This document shows positions 7,640-12,599 of a stretch of 12,599 nt of DNA, in pieces. The stretch lies in NCBI GenBank assembly GCA_012961745.1, contig DTYT01000337.1, positions 1 to 12,599 on the forward strand. Direction: 5' to 3'. A program made the translations under genes and the position numbers. This DNA comes from Kiritimatiellia bacterium. GTDB lineage: Bacteria > Verrucomicrobiota > Kiritimatiellia > B70-G9. Below the pieces are notes generated by a model. It saw only the letters and a program-made list of their open reading frames with translations. It had not been told where the DNA came from and did no database searches. Numbering within the stretch: the first letter of the stretch is position 1; every line of letters begins with the position of its first letter.

Positions 7640-8518
7640 ATGGCGGGATACTTGAGCTACAGACTAGTGGCACTGCTGAGCCGGGCCCTGCCGCGGTATT
7701 TCGCGTATTTCTGCGGTATACGCCTGGCGGATACCTTCTTCTTTGCCAAGAAGTGGGAACGTGAGGCGGTCATGCGGAACCTTAAGCAGGTCTACTCGTT
7801 CCGGGGAGCGGAAGTATCCGAGCATTTCTTGAGGCAGTTGGCCCGCAAGGCGTTCCAGCATTTCGGCAAGTATTTGGTGGATTTCTTCCGGTTCCATTCG
7901 CTGAGTCGCCAGGAGGCGGTGCAACTGGTGGCGATTGAGAACCGCCATCATCTGCACCAAGCGCTGGAGCGGGGCAGGGGCGTAGTGGCGGTCACGGCGC
8001 ATTTCGGCAACTGGGAAATGGGCGGCAGCGTGCTCCATGCGATGGGATATTCGATTCATGCGGTTTTCCTGCCCATGGCTACCCCGCGCCTCGATCGATT
8101 GTTTCTGCGCCAGCGGGTACAACGGGGTATCGAATTGATTCCGGTCGGGCATACGACCCGCTTGCTGCGCATCCTCCGAGACGGGCATATCGTGGCGCTG
8201 CTGGGGGACCGTGATCTTGCCGGAAAATCAGCCCGAGTGCCCTTCTTCGGCCGGGAAGCGGAGTTGCCGCGGGGTCCGGCACGCCTGGCCATGATCTCCG
8301 GAGCGGCATTGCTGCCGTCGTTTATCTACCGAGAACCGCACGACGCTTTTGTGTTGCGTTTTCACCGTCCTCTATGGCCGGAATCGCACCGGGATGAACA
8401 GCGTCTGTTGGAATTCACCGCTGCCGCGATGGAAAGGGAAATCAGCGAGCGTCCCTTTCAATGGTTCATTTTCGAGGATTTCTGGGACGACGCACGGAGG
8501 AGGAAGAAGGAATTCTGA
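7640..8518 (+). CDS. LpxL/HtrB-family acyltransferase
   Basis: 292 residues with a GGAAGAG Shine-Dalgarno just upstream. The HX4(D/E) catalytic motif is HFGNWE at 121-126 (His121, Glu126). The other family blocks are LLGDRD at 188-193, VPFFGREAELPRGPARLA at 200-217 and the C-terminal QWFIFEDFW at 274-282. LpxL-type enzymes add secondary acyl chains to lipid A from acyl-ACP at the inner membrane, and divergent members acylate other glycolipids. The N-terminal hydrophobic segment is short and Tyr/Phe-rich rather than a clean membrane helix. It lies 13 bp after a glycolipid glycosyltransferase and 22 bp before a GT2, away from other lpx genes in this window, so acylation of a non-lipid-A glycolipid is as plausible as lipid A. 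Confidence 0.9.
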   Translation: MAGYLSYRLVALLSRALPRYFAYFCGIRLADTFFFAKKWEREAVMRNLKQVYSFRGAEVSEHFLRQLARKAFQHFGKYLVDFFRFHSLSRQEAVQLVAIENRHHLHQALERGRGVVAVTAHFGNWEMGGSVLHAMGYSIHAVFLPMATPRLDRLFLRQRVQRGIELIPVGHTTRLLRILRDGHIVALLGDRDLAGKSARVPFFGREAELPRGPARLAMISGAALLPSFIYREPHDAFVLRFHRPLWPESHRDEQRLLEFTAAAMEREISERPFQWFIFEDFWDDARRRKKEF

Positions 8519-8540
8519 AACGGGAAAGGCGACCGGGAGC

Positions 8541-9254
8541 ATGAGCACCGGAAATAGTGAGCGCACCTGCTGCGCCGTAATCCCGGCTTTCCGCGAAGCG
8601 GCCACCATCGCCCCGGTCGTAGAAAAGGTCGTCCGCTACTGCCCCTGCATCGTGATAGATGATGGATCCGACGATGACACCGGCCGCATCGCCGAGGAGG
8701 CCGGGGCTCTGGTGGTGCGGCACGAGGTAAACCGGGGGAAAGGCGCAGCGTTGCGTACCGGGTTCGATATGGCACTTCGCGAGGGTTACCGGCTGGTGAT
8801 CACTCTGGATGCTGACGGACAACACGATCCCGACCGCATCCCAGCGTTTCTCTCCGCCTACCGGCGAACCGGCATCCCCGTACTGGTAGGCAACCGGATG
8901 TGGCAGGCGCAACGCATGCCTCTCGTTCGGCGGCTTACCAACTGGTTCTTGACCGCAGTAATCAGCCGCCACATGCGATACCCGGTACCAGATACGCAAT
9001 GCGGCTTCCGGCTGTATGAGGTGGAAATGCTGCCCTACCTTTCGGCCGCCGACGAGCGCTTCGCCGCGGAATCGGAGATACTGCTGCACGTGGCGCTCCG
9101 GAACATTCGGATAGACTCTGTGAAGGTAAGCACTGTATATGTTCCCGGTCGCCGGAGCCATATCAGTCCCCTGCGAGACACAATCAGATTCCTAGCCATG
9201 CTGATCCGCGAATATCGCTCGCGCCGACTGCGGAGCCGGTCGAGGGCACGGTAA
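8541..9254 (+). CDS. Family 2 glycosyltransferase, DPM1-like
   Basis: 237 residues from ATG 8541. The frame is open further upstream, but only inside the previous gene, and GGGAG precedes this ATG. GT-A motifs are clear: VIPAFREA at 13-20, IDDGSDDDT at 39-47, NRGKGAALRTGF at 64-75, the metal-binding DADGQHD at 90-96, DTQCGFRLY at 151-159 and the acidic ESEI near 177. This pattern matches dolichol/polyprenyl-phosphate hexose synthases, which charge a lipid phosphate with a sugar from a nucleotide donor. No C-terminal membrane helices are present; the C-terminus is Arg-rich. A product such as polyprenyl-phosphate sugar could feed the GT39-like enzyme at 3459-5138, which is inference. The stop codon overlaps the next start (TAATG). 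Confidence 0.9.
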   Translation: MSTGNSERTCCAVIPAFREAATIAPVVEKVVRYCPCIVIDDGSDDDTGRIAEEAGALVVRHEVNRGKGAALRTGFDMALREGYRLVITLDADGQHDPDRIPAFLSAYRRTGIPVLVGNRMWQAQRMPLVRRLTNWFLTAVISRHMRYPVPDTQCGFRLYEVEMLPYLSAADERFAAESEILLHVALRNIRIDSVKVSTVYVPGRRSHISPLRDTIRFLAMLIREYRSRRLRSRSRAR

Positions 9255-10018
9255 TGTTGAAGAGCAAAGTTGCAGGGAGGAAAGTCCGCCTCAGAGTGAG
9301 GCTGATAGTGGCCGCAGCCACGGTGTGGCTCGCGGCTTGGCAAGGGATTCGCGCCGAACCCAGCGGATCCGGTGGAGGGACATCGGTGAGAATCGGGGGT
9401 ACGCCCGGAGAAACTCTTCACCAGTTCCCGCAGAGAGTGGCCCTGCTTCTCAGGAAGACGGGATTACCTGACACAGCGGTGGTTTTTCTGATCGCCATGC
9501 TGCCCATCCTTGAACTCCGTGGGGCCATCCCCGCCGCTCACGTGCTTGGTATGGATCCCTGGTTGGCGTATGCGGTGGCGGTAGTGGGAAACATGGCACC
9601 CATTCCTCTGATATTGCTGCTCCTGGGACCCCTTTCACAATTCTGCACACGATGGCGTTGCGCAAGCATCTTCTTCCAATGGCTCTTTGCGCGTACCCGC
9701 CGGAAGACGGCCAGAGTGGAGAAATACGAAACCTTGGGGCTGACCATCTTCGTTGCTATTCCGTTGCCGGTGACCGGAGCATGGACCGGCTCGGTCGCCG
9801 CATTTCTCCTCGGACTGCGGTTTCACCACTCAATGGTCTCCATACTCCTGGGAGTGATGATTGCGGGCGTGATAATGACCACTCTGTCGCTCATGGGATG
9901 GTTCGGCGCTCTGGCGGCGGGTTTGGTTCTGGGAGGCATGGCGGTCTCTGCCATCATGGGGATGTTCCGGCGGGAGGAATCCCACGCCGGCGAAGGACCG
10001 CCCGCGCCGGCGGACTGA
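9254..10018 (+). CDS. COG2426 / PF06695 small multidrug-export-type membrane protein
   Basis: 254 residues, starting in a TAATG overlap with the GT2 stop. The core (about 72-236) has the family blocks ELRGAIPAA (87-95), the GNMAPIP segment (112-118) and IPLPVTGAWTGSVAAFLLG (169-187), with about four hydrophobic segments. The named family function, small multidrug export, is weakly founded, so the substrate is unknown. Residues 1-34 are an added basic-hydrophobic stretch ending GIRA-E that looks like a signal peptide, followed by a Gly/Ser linker. Family members often begin near the core, so this extension is unusual. Being translationally coupled to the GT2 suggests a role in the same envelope pathway, such as movement of an intermediate, but nothing proves it. 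Twelve bp separate its stop from that of the convergent patatin gene. Confidence 0.87.
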   Translation: MLKSKVAGRKVRLRVRLIVAAATVWLAAWQGIRAEPSGSGGGTSVRIGGTPGETLHQFPQRVALLLRKTGLPDTAVVFLIAMLPILELRGAIPAAHVLGMDPWLAYAVAVVGNMAPIPLILLLLGPLSQFCTRWRCASIFFQWLFARTRRKTARVEKYETLGLTIFVAIPLPVTGAWTGSVAAFLLGLRFHHSMVSILLGVMIAGVIMTTLSLMGWFGALAAGLVLGGMAVSAIMGMFRREESHAGEGPPAPAD

Positions 10019-10030
10019 GTCGACCGCGCA

Positions 10031-10996
10031 TCACGCTTCTTCGGCCTCCAGAACCTCGCGCGCAGCGGCGTATCCGCGCTTGATGATCTCCGTCGCGCGG
10101 TGGTGCTCAATGAATCCAATATCCTGCAGGTCGGGCTGGATCAGTACATCGGGAGGGAACTGGTCCAGCCGCTGTTCGGCAATCTTGGATTCCATGACCC
10201 GGAGGGCACGCCCCAGCACATCCACCATAGTCAGCGCGGCCTGCTTTTGCCTTCCTCGGCCGCGTCCAGCCGCGGATTTCTTTTGCACCACCGCCAGCAG
10301 ATCGCGAATCCTGCGCGACCACATGGAGTCCGAAACAGAACGCTCTCCCGCGGACTCGGATCGCCTGCCGGTTCCATGTTTACGCCGCCATCTGGTCGGG
10401 CAAGAGCGGTCCAAATCCCGCAGATTCAGTTCCACGGCAATGACCAAGTCGGCTCCCGCCTCTGCCGCCACGTCGGTTGGCACCGGGTTGACCAGGCCGC
10501 CATCCACCAGGAGCCTGCCGTTGCTTTCTACCGGGGTGAAGAGAGCCGGAACGGATATGCTCGCGCGTATCGCCTCAATCAGGTCCCCTTCCTTCAAGTG
10601 GACCTCCCCGCCGGTGTGAAGATCGGTAGCCACGGCAATGAAGGTGACCGGCAGATCCTCGATACGGCAGCTACTTACCATTCGCTGGACAAAGCGGGCG
10701 ACCTTTCTGCCGTCGATAAGACCGCTCAAATGGAATGCGGGATCCCAGAAATGGTACAGAATGTCCAACCAGTCCAGTGAACCGGCAATACTCTCCAGCG
10801 CTTCGAATCCTCCGGCACAATAAACACCACCTACCAGCGCTCCCATACTCGTGCCGGCAACGATTTGGGGTTCGATGTCCAGGTCGCGCAGGGCTTTTAG
10901 AACACCCACATGGGCCCACCCGCGGGCACCCCCCGAGCCCAATGCAATACCGATTTTCCTCCGCCGAAGCCTCCCCAGCACTCGGATGGCCGACAT
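10031..10996 (-). CDS. Patatin-like phospholipase (RssA-type)
   Basis: 321 residues. The Ser-Asp dyad hydrolase motifs are all intact: oxyanion-hole GSGGARG at 20-26, nucleophile GTSMG at 48-52 (Ser50), and DGG at 165-167 (Asp165). Patatins hydrolyse acyl esters of phospholipids or neutral lipids. No signal peptide is present, so it should act in the cytoplasm or on the inner membrane face. After the catalytic domain (about 12-195) comes a basic linker and a C-terminal helical segment of about 90 residues, longer than in minimal RssA proteins. The AAAAGGT stretch before ATG 10996 supports this start. It is the last gene of a run that begins with Hsp20 genes, 59 bp after the membrane Hsp20, so lipid turnover during heat or envelope stress is the natural inference. 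No terminator is visible in the 12-bp convergent gap. Confidence 0.93.
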   Translation of the reverse strand: MSAIRVLGRLRRRKIGIALGSGGARGWAHVGVLKALRDLDIEPQIVAGTSMGALVGGVYCAGGFEALESIAGSLDWLDILYHFWDPAFHLSGLIDGRKVARFVQRMVSSCRIEDLPVTFIAVATDLHTGGEVHLKEGDLIEAIRASISVPALFTPVESNGRLLVDGGLVNPVPTDVAAEAGADLVIAVELNLRDLDRSCPTRWRRKHGTGRRSESAGERSVSDSMWSRRIRDLLAVVQKKSAAGRGRGRQKQAALTMVDVLGRALRVMESKIAEQRLDQFPPDVLIQPDLQDIGFIEHHRATEIIKRGYAAAREVLEAEEA

Positions 10997-11030
10997 CTGG
11001 TGACCTTTTCGTTAACCGGTGTTGCCTGCC

Positions 11031-11046
11031 GCGGAGCCGCCTCCGC
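11031..11046 (-). other. Intercistronic hairpin between Hsp20 and patatin genes
   Basis: Minus-strand GCGGAG, loop GCGG, CTCCGC: a perfect 6-bp GC-rich stem starting ten bases after the Hsp20 stop codon. No U-run follows, so it is not an intrinsic terminator. It could protect the Hsp20 transcript from 3' exonucleases or mark a processing site. Confidence 0.4.
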
Positions 11047-11055
11047 ATGCCTGCA

Positions 11056-11760
11056 TCATACTACCGGGATCCTGCGTGTTGGGGAAGGCTGTGCTGCCTT
11101 GGGCACCACGATGGTCAACACTCCGTTCGTATAGTTCGCTTCCATGCCCCTGGGATCTACGGGTCCCGGCAGCAGGATTTGTCGTGTAAACCGCCCATAT
11201 TCCCTCTCCATGCGGAGGAAATTCCGTCCCTGCGACTTCTTTGTGGACTTCCGGCTTCCGCTGATCGTCAAGGTACGATCACTGAGTTCGACCTTTATGT
11301 CCGACTTGTCCACCCCGGGGATGTCCACCGTGACCACGTAGCGATCGCGCTCCTCCCGTACGTCAATACGTGGGCTGAACGTCGGCAGACTCCGGTGCGG
11401 CATCTGCGGCGGACGCCGAAACCACCAACGGTTGAACATGTCACGGAAGACCGAATCAATTTCCCTCTGCAGACGCTGCAGTTCGGCAAAGGGGTCCCAC
11501 TGCTCATCCAGCCAAGGAGATTCCAATGCCTTGGGCCACCAGCCCGATCCGGGTGCTGGCCGGGTTGCCCCCTGGCGGGTGTCCCCGGGAGCCTCCGCCT
11601 CTGGAGAAACCGACACCCCTGTCTGCGATTCCGACGCCGCTGCACTCCCTCCATGATGCGCGAGAGCGCTCTGGAGTCGCAGGATCGTCCAGCTCTGCAC
11701 CGCCAGAAGGATTACCAGCAATGCGACCACCAGCCACACAGCCCGATTTGAAACGGCCAT
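11056..11760 (-). CDS. Membrane-anchored small heat-shock protein (Hsp20/alpha-crystallin)
   Basis: 234 residues from ATG 11760. A GTG at 11769 in the same frame lies within the Shine-Dalgarno and is not the start. Residues about 7-27 form one uninterrupted transmembrane helix with no clear cleavage site, so the protein is probably anchored. A Ser/Pro/Gly-rich linker runs to about 80, then a helix (FAELQRLQREIDSVFRDMF) typical of the region just before the domain. The alpha-crystallin domain spans about 128-222 with the GVLTIVVPK signature at 213-221. The C-terminal IPV (231-233) is the I-X-I/V assembly motif. Hsp20 proteins hold unfolding clients without ATP. Most are soluble, so the anchor is the odd feature: with the usual signal-anchor topology the chaperone domain would face the periplasm. 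It lies between a soluble Hsp20 and a patatin in one operon. Confidence 0.93.
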   Translation of the reverse strand: MAVSNRAVWLVVALLVILLAVQSWTILRLQSALAHHGGSAAASESQTGVSVSPEAEAPGDTRQGATRPAPGSGWWPKALESPWLDEQWDPFAELQRLQREIDSVFRDMFNRWWFRRPPQMPHRSLPTFSPRIDVREERDRYVVTVDIPGVDKSDIKVELSDRTLTISGSRKSTKKSQGRNFLRMEREYGRFTRQILLPGPVDPRGMEANYTNGVLTIVVPKAAQPSPTRRIPVV

Positions 11761-11763
11761 TGT

Positions 11764-11773
11764 GATCACCTCC
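11764..11773 (-). promoter_or_regulatory. Extended Shine-Dalgarno of the membrane Hsp20 gene
   Basis: Minus-strand GGAGGTGATC lies three bases before ATG 11760, with GGAGG nine to thirteen bases upstream of it. All ten bases are complementary to the conserved 16S rRNA 3' end (GAUCACCUCC). It decides for ATG 11760 over GTG 11769. Its 5' half is also the partner strand of an alternative hairpin with the inverted repeat just upstream. Confidence 0.8.
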
Positions 11774-11781
11774 CGGAACGG

Positions 11782-11810
11782 CGGGAGGGTGGTCCATGCC
11801 CACCCTCCCG
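11782..11810 (-). other. 11-bp perfect inverted repeat in the Hsp20 intercistronic leader
   Basis: On the minus strand CGGGAGGGTGG (11810-11800), a 7-nt loop GCATGGA, then CCACCCTCCCG (11792-11782). No U-run follows, so it is not a standard terminator. The 5' arm begins five bases after the stop codon of the upstream Hsp20. The 3' arm can instead pair with CGGGAGGTG at 11775-11767 (seven continuous pairs, one bulged C, two more), burying the Shine-Dalgarno. The two folds exclude each other. Confidence 0.75.
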
Positions 11811-11815
11811 TCGAT

Positions 11816-12331
11816 TCAGTCTGTCTTTACGGGAATCCTTTTTCCCCTGCGCGCTTCCTGGTCGGTCTTCGGGATCCTGACCGTGAGGACTCCGTTAAGG
11901 AACCGGGCACTTATCCTGTCCGGATCGATATTGCTCGGCAAGGGGATGGTCCGCTCGAAGGAGCCGTAAGCGCGCTCCATGAGATAGTAGTCGCGGCGGC
12001 GTTCCTCGCGTTCATCCTTCCTTTCTCCCCGGATGGTCAGAATATTCTCATCCAGCGTGACCTCGATGTCCTTCTGGTCCAGACCCGGCAGATCGGCCTT
12101 CACTTCGACTTCCTTGTCCGTCTCCGACACGTCTACATTCGGCACCATGGCGTCCCATGTACGGCCCCGCCTTCGCAGCGAGGGCCACCGCGTAAGTGCT
12201 CCGAAATCCTGGAAGAACTCGTCGAACAGCCTGTCAATCTCCCGCTGAAGCGAGAGGAAAGGATTCCCCTCCCTGCTCCAGGTGAGCTCAGATTGCCTCT
12301 TCTTGCGCCATGGAACCAGTTCGAATGCCAT
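11816..12331 (-). CDS. Small heat-shock protein (Hsp20/alpha-crystallin), soluble
   Basis: 171 residues, the usual size for bacterial Hsp20. The N-terminal arm includes the FLSLQREIDRLFDEFF helix (25-40). The alpha-crystallin domain runs about 63-156, with the VDVSETDKEVEVKADLPGL start (66-84) and GVLTVRIPK at 147-155. The IPV anchor at 166-168 is at the C-terminus. There is no signal peptide or membrane segment, so it should be a cytoplasmic ATP-independent holdase. ATG 12331 sits behind an exceptionally long Shine-Dalgarno. It lies 34 bp downstream of an Hsp20 remnant and 55 bp before the membrane-anchored paralogue, reading the same way. The two domains are clearly diverged, so this is an old duplication rather than a recent one. 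Confidence 0.96.
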   Translation of the reverse strand: MAFELVPWRKKRQSELTWSREGNPFLSLQREIDRLFDEFFQDFGALTRWPSLRRRGRTWDAMVPNVDVSETDKEVEVKADLPGLDQKDIEVTLDENILTIRGERKDEREERRRDYYLMERAYGSFERTIPLPSNIDPDRISARFLNGVLTVRIPKTDQEARRGKRIPVKTD

Positions 12332-12335
12332 TGTT

Positions 12336-12349
12336 GATCACCTCCTTTC
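12336..12349 (-). promoter_or_regulatory. 14-nt Shine-Dalgarno of the soluble Hsp20 gene
   Basis: Minus-strand GAAAGGAGGTGATC ends four bases before ATG 12331 (the AACA spacer), with the AGGAGG core nine bases away. All 14 bases match the complement of a 16S rRNA tail ending GAUCACCUCCUUUC, the form found in Bacillus and many other bacteria. Such near-complete complementarity is rare and suggests very strong initiation once exposed. Confidence 0.85.
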
Positions 12350-12361
12350 CTCTTGGTGACC
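12336..12361 (-). other. Possible SD-masking hairpin before the soluble Hsp20
   Basis: Minus-strand GGTCACC (12361-12355) can pair with GGTGATC (12342-12336): seven pairs including one G-U, with a 12-nt loop. The 3' arm is the downstream half of the Shine-Dalgarno, while the AAAGGA part stays in the loop. The 5' arm starts four bases after the stop codon of the upstream Hsp20 frame. A modest stem like this could melt on heating or be opened by a terminating ribosome. Confidence 0.4.
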
Positions 12362-12365
12362 TGAA

Positions 12366-12587
12366 CTATTCGGCCCTAACCGGGATCTTCCGTGGCCGGG
12401 CCGTCTCGATCTTGGGAATGGTCACCGTTAGAACACCGTTGCGTAGGGAAGCTTCGATCTTCCCGCTGTCGCAATCTGACGCCAGCCGGAAAGACCGCTC
12501 GTAACGGCACGGCTCCCATTCCTGGATGAGCGATCGGCCCTGGGCCTCCTGCAGCCAAAAGATATGGTTGATGCTTTGCTTGATCGC
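12366..12587 (-). pseudogene. C-terminal remnant of a third Hsp20 gene
   Basis: The minus-strand frame ending at TAG 12366-12368 gives YERSFRLA, then KIEASLRNGVLTVTIPK and a C-terminal RPRKIPVRAE. This is the last third of an alpha-crystallin domain plus an IPV anchor. It most resembles Hsp20 types with an xEWEPxxYxRSF strand and is distinct from its two neighbours. Reading back, Hsp20 likeness fades near 12550-12560 and an in-frame TAG stands at 12588-12590. No ATG, GTG or TTG lies between that stop and the domain. The first two thirds of the gene are therefore missing in this frame. A frameshift or a break by an insertion just beyond the window would explain it, and so would a sequencing error. 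The frame boundary given is the base after the upstream stop. Confidence 0.65.
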
Positions 12588-12599
12588 CTATACGACAAA

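Noticed and set aside
10735..11751. 338-residue plus-strand open frame opposite the patatin and membrane Hsp20 genes
   Set aside because: It crosses two well-supported genes and their spacer, and its composition is that of a GC-rich shadow.
11782..11810. Inverted repeat considered as an intrinsic terminator between the Hsp20 genes
   Set aside because: No U-run follows the stem on either strand, and the downstream gene has a strong SD and no visible promoter of its own in the spacer.
12332..12365. CIRCE operator or ROSE/fourU thermometer motif before the Hsp20 genes
   Set aside because: Neither the TTAGCACTC inverted repeat nor a UUUU stretch facing the SD is present; the hairpin found is of another type.
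12376..12558. 60-residue minus-strand open frame at the right edge
   Set aside because: It is in a different frame from the clear Hsp20 C-terminus over the same bases and has no family likeness.

Overview
This is a GC-rich (about 60% by eye), densely coded bacterial segment with no rRNA, tRNA or CRISPR array that I can see. An LpxL/HtrB-type acyltransferase points to a Gram-negative cell envelope. The mix of SH3b secreted proteins, a GH63/MGH-like toroid fused to TPRs, and several small heat-shock proteins would fit the PVC superphylum (for example Kiritimatiellota or Verrucomicrobiota) or a similar deep lineage, but nothing in the window fixes the taxonomy.

Layout. (1) 105-2483, minus: a large predicted membrane protein with an (alpha/alpha)-toroid glycosidase-like region, one transmembrane helix and TPRs, behind a near-consensus sigma-70 promoter at 2511-2539. 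(2) Divergent from it, 2558-5138, plus: a secreted two-SH3b protein, then one base later a polytopic GT39-like glycosyltransferase. (3) tadA (5065-5541, minus) faces this pair, and its 3' end overlaps the glycosyltransferase by 74 bp. (4) 5638-10018, plus: a tight five-gene run of lipA, an MGDG-synthase-type glycosyltransferase, an LpxL-like acyltransferase, a DPM1-like GT2 glycosyltransferase and a COG2426-type small membrane transporter. Three of these have the right families for glycolipid or lipid-anchor synthesis. (5) 10031-12599, minus: a stress-type operon read right to left, made of a broken Hsp20 remnant at the window edge, a soluble Hsp20, a membrane-anchored Hsp20 and a patatin-like lipase.

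The most unusual signals are in the leaders of region 5. Both intact Hsp20 genes have extra-long Shine-Dalgarno sequences, one of them 14 nt complementary to the 16S rRNA 3' tail. Both SDs can be folded into hairpins whose 5' parts lie just downstream of the previous gene's stop codon. In the 11761-11815 spacer, two mutually exclusive hairpins share one arm, one freeing and the other burying the SD. This could be a translation-coupled or temperature-sensitive RNA switch that sets the ratio of soluble to membrane-bound Hsp20. It is inferred from base pairing only.

All intergenic gaps are under 110 bp, so there is no long empty stretch. Positions 1-104 hold no gene I can support.
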